64,000 nucleotides of DNA from Peribacillus loiseleuriae. Lineage in GTDB: Bacteria > Bacillota > Bacilli > Bacillales > DSM-1321. Position numbers and translations under genes: made by a program. Location: contig NZ_LFZW01000001.1 in the NCBI RefSeq assembly GCF_001183985.1, forward strand, positions 3,462,059 through 3,526,058, given 5' to 3'. The notes beneath the pieces were generated by a model, which saw only the letters and a program-made list of their open reading frames with translations, was not told the DNA's origin and did no database searches. Shown in pieces: positions 48,690-58,939 of this stretch (positions are counted from its first letter, which is position 1; each line of letters starts with the position of its first letter).

Positions 48690-51086
48690 TTACATAAAAT
48701 CATATGGTGTAACGTGTTCCATCCCGATCATTGGGTCGACCTTCATGAGGATTTCGAAAGGATCGATTGCCACTTCAGTCTCCGTTTCCAATTCAGATTC
48801 TCCCAAATCGGCTGCTTGCAGTTTTTGCATTAACGTCGTTTTGCGCTTCATTTCATTATTGCGTTCAATTCCCTGACGAAAGGCATCTTCTTCCCCGCAC
48901 AAAATCAAAAAGTTTTTACTTCTTGTAATTGCGGTGTATAACAGATTTCGCCGCAGCATTCGATAATAGCTTTTGACGACAGGTAAAATAACGATCGGAA
49001 ATTCGCTTCCTTGTGATTTATGAATCGAGCAACAATAAGCATGGGTAATTTGATTCAAATCCTGGCGATTATACATCACTTCAATTCCATCAAATGAAAT
49101 GACAAGCTTATCAACGTTATCCGTATTTTCCTTCGCAAAAAGTACAGATACAATTTCGCCCATGTCGCCGTTATAGACGCCTTCTTCAGGCTGATTGACG
49201 AGTTGCAATACTTTGTCGCCACTTCGGTAAACAACATCGCCGAATTTCAACTCTCGTTTTTTTTCTTCAGCATTGCCATTGAACACTTCTTGAAGCATTT
49301 TGTTTAAATTATCAATCCCAGCAGGCCCGCGGTACATCGGGGCAAGTACTTGAATATCCCTTGATGTAAAACCTTTTTTACGAGCATTCGCCACCACTTT
49401 TTCAACAACTTGGGCAATTTGTCCTGTGCCACAGCGGATGAAGGAACGATCACTTTGCTGATGACTGAAACTCTCCGGCAATCTTCCTCGCTTAATTTCA
49501 TGAGCAAGTTCAATAATAGAAGAACCATCTGCCTGGCGGTAAATTTGCTCAAGACCCACCATCGGGACGGATTGTGATGCTAGTAAATCCTTTAATACTT
49601 GACCTGGACCAACGGATGGTAGCTGGTCTTCATCGCCAACGAGAACAAGCTGTACGTGTTCAGGTAAAGCTTTTAACAACTGGTGGGCAAGCCATGTGTC
49701 TACCATTGACATTTCATCAATGATCACAATCCGCCCTTCGATAGGGTTCTCTTCATCATGGGAAAAGCCTTCACTCCCGTTCCAGCCGAGAAGCCGATGA
49801 ATCGTTACTGCCGGTAATCCCGTAGATTCGGCCATTCGCTTTGCCGCACGTCCAGTCGGTGCTGCCAAAACAAATGGAAACGGTTCTGTCTCTTTTTTAT
49901 AATCTCCAATTTCCATCGACACACCGTGAAGTTCAGCGTAAAGCTCAACGATTCCTTTAATAACCGTCGTTTTCCCCGTACCCGGCCCACCTGTCAAAAT
50001 CAACATCGGCGACTGAAGCGCTGTCTGAATCGCTTCCTTCTGTGCAGGGGCATAATCAACGCCAAGCCGCTCCTCTAATTCACCAAGTGCCAGTAAAAAT
50101 TCAGATTCAGGAAATTGATCTTCATATTCGGTTTGCGATAAAATTCGCTTAATATTCGTGACAATCCCTTTTTCCGAGAAATATAAGGATGGTGGATAAA
50201 TCCGACGCTCCTCGACTTTGATTTTCCCCTCATCCTCAAGCTTCACAATTTCCGAGGAAATCGCCGTAAACTCAATCGCATCCCGCTTATTTTCTTCAAG
50301 CATGCGCTTAACTGTTTCAAGTAAGTCTTCAGCTTCCATATACACATGGCCGTCTTGAAGACATTGGGCATCAAGCGTATACAAGCAGGCTGCTTTAATT
50401 CGATCAGGATGCCCCCCTGAAATACCAAGCTGAAACCCGAGTTCATCTGCTCGCCCAAAGCCGATTCCTTCAACATCCTCCACGAGCTGATAAGGATTTT
50501 TTTGTAATATCGATAGCGTATCGTGTTGGTACATTTGATAAATTTTCATTGAAAGCTGTGGTCCAAATCCATATTGATTTAACCCAATCATGACTTGTTC
50601 CAGACCTTGATGTTCAATCAAAGAATCGTAGAAGCTTTTCGCTTTTTCAGACGATAATTTCGGAACTGTATCCAAGATTGAGGGGTTGGCGAGTATTTTC
50701 GAAATGGCATTCTCACCAAGCTTATCCACTATGCTTTCCGCCGTTCTTTTCCCAATCCCTTTGAACAAATCACTTGATAAATAAGCGACGATTCCTTCTT
50801 TCGACTGAGGCATATCCTTTCTGAAATGCTCGACATGAAACTGCATGCCAAATCGCGGATGATCCTTCATCGTTCCATAAAAAATATACGTTTCCTGCTC
50901 ATGAATCTTTGGGAAATATCCTGTTACAACAGCTTCTTGCTCATCGTAATCCAAATTCGTTTCATCGAGGCGAATCCGCACGACAGAATACAAATTTGAC
51001 TCATTATGAAAAATTGTCACTAAGTGCCGACCTTTCATAAATTTCTTCTCTTCTGAAAAAAGATCCAAGGCATCCTGCTGGCCCAT
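48690..51086 (-). CDS. recD2: ATP-dependent DNA helicase RecD2
   Basis: SF1B 5'-3' helicase of the RecD2 type involved in mismatch repair and replication fork maintenance. The 798 residues include the extended N-terminal domain with helix-hairpin-helix-like elements (FKGIGKRTAESIVDKLG, YGFGPQLSMKIY, GIGFGRADELG), Walker A GGPGTGKTTV (365-373), the DEMSMVD motif (about 454) and the C-terminal Q-SH3-like and TTL motifs (HKSQGSEFP; TAITRSKNFLIL). I chose the ATG at 51086, with GGAGGG nearby. yrrB lies 25 bp upstream. Known as yrrC in B. subtilis. Confidence 0.96.
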   Translation of the reverse strand: MGQQDALDLFSEEKKFMKGRHLVTIFHNESNLYSVVRIRLDETNLDYDEQEAVVTGYFPKIHEQETYIFYGTMKDHPRFGMQFHVEHFRKDMPQSKEGIVAYLSSDLFKGIGKRTAESIVDKLGENAISKILANPSILDTVPKLSSEKAKSFYDSLIEHQGLEQVMIGLNQYGFGPQLSMKIYQMYQHDTLSILQKNPYQLVEDVEGIGFGRADELGFQLGISGGHPDRIKAACLYTLDAQCLQDGHVYMEAEDLLETVKRMLEENKRDAIEFTAISSEIVKLEDEGKIKVEERRIYPPSLYFSEKGIVTNIKRILSQTEYEDQFPESEFLLALGELEERLGVDYAPAQKEAIQTALQSPMLILTGGPGTGKTTVIKGIVELYAELHGVSMEIGDYKKETEPFPFVLAAPTGRAAKRMAESTGLPAVTIHRLLGWNGSEGFSHDEENPIEGRIVIIDEMSMVDTWLAHQLLKALPEHVQLVLVGDEDQLPSVGPGQVLKDLLASQSVPMVGLEQIYRQADGSSIIELAHEIKRGRLPESFSHQQSDRSFIRCGTGQIAQVVEKVVANARKKGFTSRDIQVLAPMYRGPAGIDNLNKMLQEVFNGNAEEKKRELKFGDVVYRSGDKVLQLVNQPEEGVYNGDMGEIVSVLFAKENTDNVDKLVISFDGIEVMYNRQDLNQITHAYCCSIHKSQGSEFPIVILPVVKSYYRMLRRNLLYTAITRSKNFLILCGEEDAFRQGIERNNEMKRKTTLMQKLQAADLGESELETETEVAIDPFEILMKVDPMIGMEHVTPYDFM

Positions 51087-51111
51087 ACGGTTTCCCTCCC
51101 CCAAAACGATT

Positions 51112-51774
51112 TTATTCTTCGTTCAACGTTTCCATCAATTTTTTTCCATGAGCTGCAAGCATATGGTCAGGCTGTGCCGCCAATGCTTTATCGAAATATT
51201 CTATAGCTTTCGCTGCGTCTTCTTTATAGCCGCCAAATGCCACGCCAAGATTGTAGTAGGCATCCGCGTGCTCTGGATTTTGTTCAATCACAATTTCCAA
51301 TTCTTTAATTAGCTCATCATATAATTCTGCATTAGCTAGGCACAGCGCATATTGAAAACGAGCATCGACATCTTCCGGATTCAATTCAACTGCACGTTGC
51401 AAGTACGGCATCGCAAGCTTGCCTTGATCAAGCTGCATCAAAGTCATGCCCAGCATAAAATACGCATCACTCGTATCTAGCCCAGTACGAAGAGCCTTTT
51501 CAAACATATCCTTTGCTTCGATCAGCTTATCCATTTCAAAATACAGATTACCAAGTGAATAATAAGCAGCCCCAGCCTCTTCATCAAGTTCAAGTGCTTT
51601 TTTATAAAAACTCTCTGCCTTCGCTGTTTCTCCGACCGCAGTTAAAACATTGCCAAAATTTATGTATGCTACAGGCTCATTCGGGTTTTCCTCAATCGCC
51701 TCTGAAAAAATCTTCACCGCTTCCTCATACTTGCCCTCTTGCATATATTGAATTCCTTGTTGGTTTTTATCCAT
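51112..51774 (-). CDS. yrrB: TPR-repeat protein YrrB
   Basis: A 220-residue soluble protein made of about six tetratricopeptide repeats (AIEENPNEPVAYINFGNVLT, ELDEEAGAAYYSLGNLYFEM, TGLDTSDAYFMLGMTLMQLD and so on), which bind protein partners. The partner is unknown; B. subtilis YrrB lies between recD2 and mnmA in the same order. The ATG at 51774 follows GGAGAGTGAACATA. An upstream extension in frame lacks a ribosome site. Cotranscription with recD2 is likely (25 bp apart). Confidence 0.92.
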   Translation of the reverse strand: MDKNQQGIQYMQEGKYEEAVKIFSEAIEENPNEPVAYINFGNVLTAVGETAKAESFYKKALELDEEAGAAYYSLGNLYFEMDKLIEAKDMFEKALRTGLDTSDAYFMLGMTLMQLDQGKLAMPYLQRAVELNPEDVDARFQYALCLANAELYDELIKELEIVIEQNPEHADAYYNLGVAFGGYKEDAAKAIEYFDKALAAQPDHMLAAHGKKLMETLNEE

Positions 51775-52207
51775 TATGTTCACTCTCCATTTAATCGATA
51801 GAAAAGGTAGCTTACGTACAGCTGCCATTAGGTTTCATTCCTTTGAAGTATACCATAAAGCCGCTAGCTCATCATTAATCGTGTGGCAGGATTGCGCGGC
51901 AAGTTGAATGGATGATTTGAGATTCGTGAGATCTGCGCGATTCATTTCATCCTACAATTTTAGAGTCAGATTTGCGATTTGCGTGCCGGAGCCATTTTCA
52001 CGCTATCATCCATATTCATTAGAAACAACCCCTTTATTACTGATTTTATAAAAACCTCGTCGCTTCAATGATACGTTCGGGGGAATATAGGGGTAACTCG
52101 GGTCCTGTTGCGTGCGTAAACTTCCCTTTTCAAGATTTGCGTGCCGGACGATTCAAGGCAGAGAACGGATTCATCCTCTACGCAGTAGGTTGGCACATGT
52201 AAAAAAT
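51775..52207. other. Gap upstream of yrrB with TTTGCGTGCCGG motifs
   Basis: No credible gene. Motif E, ATTTGCGTGCCGGA, occurs twice (51985-52003 and 52135-52150) with related forms at 56714 (TTTGCGCGCCGGATTC) and, in reverse, near 7117. The motif looks like the remains of a dispersed repeat. Confidence 0.45.
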
Positions 52208-52237
52208 AAAAAAATCCCAGCCGAACAACGGCTGGGG
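52208..52237 (-). terminator. mnmA terminator
   Basis: TCCCAGCCG (52215-52223) and CGGCTGGGG (52229-52237) around AACAA, followed on the minus strand by a T-rich run of about 7. Confidence 0.88.
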
Positions 52238-52244
52238 ATCAAGT

Positions 52245-53366
<1,122 letters not shown>

Positions 53367-53386
53367 TCACCTCTTACCTCTTTCCT

Positions 53387-54529
53387 TTATTTCAGCAATC
53401 TGTTGATTATCTTAACCGTTTCCTGTGCCGCTTGTCTCACATCTTGCTCAGAATTGTTCAAGCCAAAACTAAAGCGTATCGAATTCTTCGTCCGTTCTGA
53501 ACCTTTGCCAAACATCGAAACGAGGACATGGGAAGGATCGATAGACCCTGCTGTACAAGCAGATCCGCTTGAAACAGCAATTCCCGCTAAATCCAAATTC
53601 ACAAGCATGGACTCCACATTTGTTCCAGGAAAACTAATATTTAACACATGTGGCAATGATGATTCACGAGACCCATTCACGATATAGTCCACACCAGCAT
53701 CGTTAAAAATATCTAAAATCACTTTTTTATAACTTGCATACAACTCACTTTTCTCCACCAATGTGCTTTGAGCAATTTGAACAGCTTCTGCAAAGCCGGC
53801 AATCGCTGGGACGCTTTCCGTTCCAGCACGACGCTTCCGTTCTTGCTCGCCACCGTACAAATACGGCTGATGCTTAATGCCGTCTCGGATATAGAGAAAA
53901 CCGATACCTTTAGGACCATTAATTTTATGAGCACTAACAGAAAGTAAATCAACATAAAATTCATTCACATCGATTTTTACCAAGCCGTACGCTTGTACTG
54001 CATCCGTATGGAAAAATGCTTGATGATGTTGAAGGAGTTCGCCGATTTGCTGAATCGGTTGTATCGTTCCGACCTCATTATTACCAAACATGACGGAAAC
54101 GAGGATTGTATCATCACGAAGGGCAGATCGCACCTCATCAACCGAAACAAGCCCTTCTTCATTAACAGGCAAATAGGTTACATCAAAACCAGATTTCTCT
54201 AAAAACTGGCATGTATGCAAGACTGCATGATGTTCAATTTCTGTCGTAATAATATGCTTACCTTGATTTTGATACGCGTTCGCAATTCCAATTAACGCCG
54301 TGTTATCACTTTCCGTACCACCACTTGTAAAAATGATTTCATTCAGCAAAGCACCAATGCTCTTTGCCATAATCATACGGGATTCATCCAACACGAGACG
54401 TGATGCGCGGCCAAACGAGTGGATACTTGAAGGATTTCCAAACTCTTCCTTCATGACAGTCATCATCCGGTCCATCACACGCGGGTGCATCGGTGACGTG
54501 GCCGCATGATCTAAATACACTTTATTCAC
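53387..54529 (-). CDS. yrvO: Cysteine desulfurase YrvO
   Basis: PLP enzyme removing sulfur from cysteine and passing it to MnmA. The 380 residues show the NifS/IscS architecture: SAHKINGPKG with PLP Lys202, HHAVLH and the catalytic loop SSGSACTAGS with Cys325. The dedicated partner is MnmA, directly downstream, which is the B. subtilis arrangement. GGAGGAAATAACGTG precedes the ATG. A palindrome copy separates it from cymR. Confidence 0.95.
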   Translation of the reverse strand: MNKVYLDHAATSPMHPRVMDRMMTVMKEEFGNPSSIHSFGRASRLVLDESRMIMAKSIGALLNEIIFTSGGTESDNTALIGIANAYQNQGKHIITTEIEHHAVLHTCQFLEKSGFDVTYLPVNEEGLVSVDEVRSALRDDTILVSVMFGNNEVGTIQPIQQIGELLQHHQAFFHTDAVQAYGLVKIDVNEFYVDLLSVSAHKINGPKGIGFLYIRDGIKHQPYLYGGEQERKRRAGTESVPAIAGFAEAVQIAQSTLVEKSELYASYKKVILDIFNDAGVDYIVNGSRESSLPHVLNISFPGTNVESMLVNLDLAGIAVSSGSACTAGSIDPSHVLVSMFGKGSERTKNSIRFSFGLNNSEQDVRQAAQETVKIINRLLK

Positions 54530-54640
54530 GTTATTTCCTCCGTTATATAAAAGAGAATAAATTTTCTTGGCGATTTATTCTAAAATTTTCACACATGGTC
54601 ATATTCTATAATTTTATTTGGTACTATGCAAAACAAAGAA

Positions 54641-54731
54641 AAAAGGAGTCAAACTCAAAAAGACTACAATTTTAGAAGATCTTTACATAAACAGCTTCTA
54701 CGTAGTATAGTCTAGGGAGTTAGACCCTCTT
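54641..54731. repeat. Palindrome family A, copy 10 (degenerate)
   Basis: AAAAGGAGTCAAACTCAAAA at the left and GGGAGTTAGACCCTCTT at the right, with inner arms AGACTAC...GTAGTATAGTCT and TAGAAG...CTTCTA. Considerably diverged from copy 2. It lies between yrvO and cymR. Confidence 0.55.
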
Positions 54732-54753
54732 ATTCCTAACCGTTATAAACGGA

Positions 54754-55179
54754 TTAAATATAGAACATATACGAATCATGTTCGCTATCATCTTTATAAT
54801 TCGATAGATCCTCAAGTGTCGTACTGTCTAGGACATCCTTCACTGCATCACGAATCCGAACCCATAGTTGGCGTTTAATTGGCTCTTCGTCCTCAATGCC
54901 CTCAACCGGGGTAATCGGACCTTCCAGTACGCGGATGATGTCACCAGACGTAATTTCTTTCGGTTCTTTCGTTAAAATATATCCGCCATATGCACCACGA
55001 ATACTGCGCACTAAGCCAGCATTTCTAAGCGGTGCGATTAGCTGCTCTAAATAATGCTCTGATAAATTATGTGTCTGTGCAATCGACTTAAGCGATGTCG
55101 GGCTCTTCCCCTCACCATACTGCTTTGCCAGCTCTATCATAATCGTTAAGCCATAGCGGCCTTTTGTCGAGATTCTCAT
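54754..55179 (-). CDS. cymR: Rrf2-family cysteine metabolism repressor CymR
   Basis: Transcriptional repressor of sulfur-assimilation and cysteine genes, active with CysK as corepressor in B. subtilis. The 141 residues carry the winged helix (MRISTKGRYGLTIMIELAKQ; SIAQTHNLSEHYLEQLIAPL; RNAGLVRSIRGAYGGYIL). It lacks the iron-sulfur cysteines of IscR-type members, as CymR does. Likely targets in this window are yrrT-mtnN-mccA-mccB. TATAAT (about 55211-55216, minus) in the upstream gap is a candidate -10. Confidence 0.93.
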   Translation of the reverse strand: MRISTKGRYGLTIMIELAKQYGEGKSPTSLKSIAQTHNLSEHYLEQLIAPLRNAGLVRSIRGAYGGYILTKEPKEITSGDIIRVLEGPITPVEGIEDEEPIKRQLWVRIRDAVKDVLDSTTLEDLSNYKDDSEHDSYMFYI

Positions 55180-55360
55180 CGTTTACCCACCTTTATGTTT
55201 TCCTTCAAATTATAACCTATATCTTTTTTTCATGATCGGATTAATATGCTTTAAAAATTATAGCATATTCGTAGGTAAAATGCATAACAGCCTAATTACG
55301 TTCTTTTTCGTGAAAAATATGATACCTTTATCTTACATAATAGCTATAGGAGCGATGACG

Positions 55361-56653
55361 ATGTCCATAAAACCGCTTGCATTTAGGATGCGCCCCCGTT
55401 CGATCGAGGAAGTGATGGGGCAAGAGCATCTCATTAATGAAGGAAAAATTATCTATCGAATGGTCAAGGCAAAACAACTTTCTTCCATGATCTTATACGG
55501 CCCGCCTGGAGTTGGAAAAACATCGATTGCTAGTGCCATTGCTGGTAGTACCCAATTCGCTTTTCGGACATTGAACGCGGTGACCAACAATAAAAAAGAT
55601 ATGGAAATTGTAGCCGCAGAGGCAAAAATGTCAGGAAAAGTCATTTTGTTATTAGATGAAGTTCATCGGCTCGACAAAGCAAAACAAGATTTCCTGTTAC
55701 CGTACCTTGAAAATGGCATGATCACATTAATTGGTGCGACAACAAGTAACCCGTATCATGCCATCAATCCAGCCATTCGGAGCCGATGTCAAATTTTCGA
55801 ATTAAAAGCACTTGAACCCGATGATATTGTCACGGCATTGAAACGTGCTCTCGATGATGATGAGCGTGGGCTTGGGAAATATACGACAGAAGTGAGCCAG
55901 CAAGCCCTCCTTCATTTGGCCACCGCTTCAAACGGTGACGTAAGAAGCGCATTGAACGCCCTGGAACTCGCGGTCATTTCAACGGAGCCTGACAACGATG
56001 GAATGATTACAATCACGGTGGAAATCGCAGAGGAATGCATTCAGAAAAAAAGCTTTTCTCACGACAAAGATGGTGATGCCCATTATGACGTCATTTCCGC
56101 CTTTCAAAAATCCATTCGCGGCAGTGATGCAAACGCCGCCCTTCATTATTTAGGCCGTTTAATTGAAGCAGGTGATTTAGTTAGCATTGCTCGCAGACTC
56201 GTCGTCATTGCCTATGAAGATATCGGTCTCGCTAATCCACAAGCAGGACCACGTGCATTAGCAGCCGTCGAAGCCGCCGAACGTCTCGGCTTTCCCGAAG
56301 CGCGCATTCCGCTAGCTAATTCAGTCATCGAGCTATGCTTATCACCTAAATCAAACACAGCCATGATCGCGATTGACGCAGCACTCGCTGACATTCGTGC
56401 CGGAAACACTGGTGACATACCGGACCATGTGAAAGATGCACACTACCAGGGAGCAAAAGAACTCGGACGCGGCGTTGAATATCTATATCCACATAACTAT
56501 GAAAGCGGATGGGTGAAGCAGCAATATTTGCCAAATAAACTCGCTAGCAAAAAATATTACCAGCCTAAAACGAGCGGTAAATTCGAACAAGCTCTTGCTG
56601 CTATCTATGATAAAATTGAGAAAAACTCCAAGCCTAACCCTACACGGAAATAA
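55361..56653 (+). CDS. rarA: Replication-associated recombination protein A (RarA/MgsA)
   Basis: Clamp-loader-like AAA+ ATPase that acts at stalled replication forks. The 430 residues have Walker A GPPGVGKTS (47-55), Walker B LLLDEVH (97-102), the sensor and SSB-binding region, and the C-terminal tetramerisation domain (YLPNKLASKKYYQPKTSGKF). The ATG at 55361 is 8 nt after AGGAG. It is divergent from cymR by 181 bp. A terminator whose stem overlaps the stop codon ends the gene. Also called yrvN in B. subtilis. Confidence 0.95.
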   Translation: MSIKPLAFRMRPRSIEEVMGQEHLINEGKIIYRMVKAKQLSSMILYGPPGVGKTSIASAIAGSTQFAFRTLNAVTNNKKDMEIVAAEAKMSGKVILLLDEVHRLDKAKQDFLLPYLENGMITLIGATTSNPYHAINPAIRSRCQIFELKALEPDDIVTALKRALDDDERGLGKYTTEVSQQALLHLATASNGDVRSALNALELAVISTEPDNDGMITITVEIAEECIQKKSFSHDKDGDAHYDVISAFQKSIRGSDANAALHYLGRLIEAGDLVSIARRLVVIAYEDIGLANPQAGPRALAAVEAAERLGFPEARIPLANSVIELCLSPKSNTAMIAIDAALADIRAGNTGDIPDHVKDAHYQGAKELGRGVEYLYPHNYESGWVKQQYLPNKLASKKYYQPKTSGKFEQALAAIYDKIEKNSKPNPTRK

Positions 56654-56670
56654 AGGCTTGGTGTTTTTTT
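56628..56670 (+). terminator. rarA terminator
   Basis: CCAAGCCT (56628-56635) and AGGCTTGG (56654-56661), 8-bp stem, followed by TGTTTTTTT. The left arm lies inside the coding region. Confidence 0.75.
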
Positions 56671-56831
56671 GGTGCTACTCCTACTTTTCACTCTTTACGG
56701 GGATATCTAATTTGCGCGCCGGATTCTGCACTTTGCGAGCGAGAGGGATAATGAACTGAGCACTAAACTAAGACACCAATAAAATTCATCAATACCCTAA
56801 AACGTATTTCAAGGCTAATGCGACCCGCACC
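56671..56831. other. Gap with one motif E copy
   Basis: ATTTGCGCGCCGGATTC at about 56711-56727. No gene. Otherwise unremarkable. Confidence 0.4.
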
Positions 56832-56835
56832 AAAA

Positions 56836-56863
56836 ACCCCCGAATCAGATTTATCCGAGGGTT
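56836..56863 (-). terminator. Terminator after the ABC transporter genes
   Basis: ACCCCCGAAT (56836-56845) pairs imperfectly with ATCCGAGGGTT (56853-56863); on the minus strand it is followed by TTTTTGG. Confidence 0.6.
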
Positions 56864-56869
56864 CATAAA

Positions 56870-57817
56870 TTAAGCTGTTACATCACGTTTTACAAAAGTC
56901 CAGAATGCAACGACATGGAAGATGACAAAATACACTAGTAAAACAATAAGTGAGAAGGATAAGGTCATGCCTTCAACCATCGGTAACCCTGTGCCAAAGT
57001 ATGGAAGCAAATTCGTATTGGCAAACAGTAAATATTTTGCCCAATCAAAGAATCCCGCAATAATCGATGTTACGATACTCCCCACTAATAATAGGAAGAT
57101 GGATAGTCCGATCGCAAGGGAACTGTTACGAAAAGCAGCCGAAATCATGAACGCCATCGTCGTAAAAATCAGCAAGCCGACCGAACTTAATAAATATTGG
57201 GTCAGTAAAAAGGGAATTTGCGCACGTTCTATAATTTGGCCATCTAAATAGGCTAAATGTGGCTGGTTCTGTTCAAACCCAAAGAATACAGCGCCTAAAA
57301 TAAAGCTTAGAACAAATAATATGCCCAGCATAAATAGAGCATATAACAGAACCGTTATGTATTTGCTCAACAGAATTTTCGCTCTATTTATCGGACGAAT
57401 GAGCAATAGTTTGATCGTTCCTGAGCTGAATTCACTAGCTACGATTCCCGCCGCTATAATGATAGTAAACAATGCCACAAAATCGACTACTCCCATCATC
57501 CCATTCATAAACGTCCAAACGTTATAAGACGTCACTTTTGGCATATCATGAGTGATGCGGTACTCATTCTCAGCGATTATTCTTTCAATATCCTTTTTAT
57601 AAGGATCTGATGTTGATTTGAGCTCTTCCTTTAAGTTTTTATTTTCTGTCTCCAGTGCCGTCTTCCAGTTTCCATTATCACCAGTTTCAGTGTCCTGATC
57701 ATTTATAAACGTGATTCCAATCGCCGCAATTACTACTATGATCGCAAGGATACCAATCATGATGTAACTTGATTTTCGTTTAAAAATCTTGATCCATTCG
57801 TTTGTGAGCAATCCCAT
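56870..57817 (-). CDS. ABC-2 type transporter permease
   Basis: A 315-residue membrane protein with about six transmembrane helices: an N-terminal helix after LTNEWIKIFKRKSSYIM, a large extracytoplasmic loop (about 40-110, Glu/Lys/Asn-rich) and a block of helices from 115 on, ending with VKRDVTA. EFSSGTIKLLLIRPINRAKILLSK is the typical ABC-2 coupling segment. It pairs with the ATPase gene with which it overlaps by one base (TAATG). Substrate unknown; such pairs often export antimicrobial peptides or wall material. Confidence 0.88.
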   Translation of the reverse strand: MGLLTNEWIKIFKRKSSYIMIGILAIIVVIAAIGITFINDQDTETGDNGNWKTALETENKNLKEELKSTSDPYKKDIERIIAENEYRITHDMPKVTSYNVWTFMNGMMGVVDFVALFTIIIAAGIVASEFSSGTIKLLLIRPINRAKILLSKYITVLLYALFMLGILFVLSFILGAVFFGFEQNQPHLAYLDGQIIERAQIPFLLTQYLLSSVGLLIFTTMAFMISAAFRNSSLAIGLSIFLLLVGSIVTSIIAGFFDWAKYLLFANTNLLPYFGTGLPMVEGMTLSFSLIVLLVYFVIFHVVAFWTFVKRDVTA

Positions 57818-58734
57818 TAAGCTATCCCTCCTTTTTCACTTGTGATTTCAAGGAATTTCTCTTCAAGAGATTGATTCATTTGTTTCACTTCATAAATATC
57901 AATATTGTTTTCTACGAGTCGTTTTACTAGTTTAGGAACATCAACAGACGCGCCTTCCACATGGAGGTGTTGCTTCGTCATTTTCACCGCTATACCGTCA
58001 AAAGCATTTTGTAACAATTGGAACGCTTGATCAATCGGTTTTGCTGAAATCACATAAGAAACTTTCCCGCTATTCACCATGTCAGTCACATTTTGTACAT
58101 CAACCAGACGCCCATTTTGAATAATGCCAATCCGGTCACACATCAATTCCATTTCAGACAGCAAGTGACTCGATACAATCACAGCCATATCTTCCTCACG
58201 GGCTAATCGTTTCAAGTAATCACGAATTTCCCTGATACCGGCTGGATCGAGTCCATTCGTCGGTTCATCCAAAATCAATACTTTCGGTCGATGAAGCAAA
58301 GCCTGTGCGATACCAAGTCGCTGACGCATCCCTAATGAATAAGTCTTCACTTTCTCTTTCATTCGATTCTGCAACCCAACAAGCTCTGCAACCTCATCAA
58401 TCCGCTCTATCGTTACGCCTTTTGTCATTCTTGCATAATGCTTCAAATTATCATAGCCAGACAGAAATTTATACATTTCTGGGTTCTCTACAATGGCGCC
58501 CACTTTACTGATCGCTTCTTCATAATTACTTTTCACACTATGCCCATCTATGAAAATATCACCAGACGTAATCTTCATCAATCCAACAAGCATCCGAATC
58601 GTCGTTGTTTTCCCAGCCCCGTTCGGACCTAGAAAACCGAATACTTCCCCAGCAAACACTTCAAAACTGAGATTATCAATAATCGTCTTACTACCAATTT
58701 TCTTCGAGACGTTATTTAGCGAGATAACTACCAA
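57817..58734 (-). CDS. ABC transporter ATP-binding protein
   Basis: A 305-residue ATPase: Walker A GPNGAGKTT (36-44), signature-like SLGMRQRLGIAQALLHRP (about 135-155), Walker B LILDEPTNGLDP and H-loop SSHLLSEME. The C-terminal extension (VISAKPIDQAFQLL onward) is typical of BcrA-type drug exporters. I chose the TTG at 58734 because AGGAGAG lies 8 nt before it; the preceding ATG has no ribosome site. The stop overlaps the permease start (TAATG), so the two are translationally coupled. Confidence 0.9.
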   Translation of the reverse strand: MVVISLNNVSKKIGSKTIIDNLSFEVFAGEVFGFLGPNGAGKTTTIRMLVGLMKITSGDIFIDGHSVKSNYEEAISKVGAIVENPEMYKFLSGYDNLKHYARMTKGVTIERIDEVAELVGLQNRMKEKVKTYSLGMRQRLGIAQALLHRPKVLILDEPTNGLDPAGIREIRDYLKRLAREEDMAVIVSSHLLSEMELMCDRIGIIQNGRLVDVQNVTDMVNSGKVSYVISAKPIDQAFQLLQNAFDGIAVKMTKQHLHVEGASVDVPKLVKRLVENNIDIYEVKQMNQSLEEKFLEITSEKGGIA

Positions 58735-58801
58735 ATCAAACACTCTCCTCTTCATCAGACATCACATATCAAAGGAAATACTTATAAATTTTAACATTAT
58801 A

Positions 58802-58815
58802 TGACTAATAAGTCA
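58802..58815. promoter_or_regulatory. Candidate operator dyad upstream of the ABC transporter
   Basis: TGACTAATAAGTCA, a 14-bp dyad with TGACT arms. On the minus strand it overlaps CATATAAT, a possible -10. It may bind a regulator; no regulator gene is adjacent. Confidence 0.35.
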
Positions 58816-58939
58816 CATTAAAATTTGTTAAAATTCACCACCATTAGACAATAGCCCACTAACAAATACTATCCAATTCTAGTAAATCTCTATATAATGA
58901 CTTTTAAATCCATTTTCACAAACCGGAAGGAAGTACTAG

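Noticed and set aside
56654-56869. 6S RNA next to rarA, as in B. subtilis
   Set aside because: The 216-bp gap contains only terminators and a short motif; no long 6S-like hairpin is visible.
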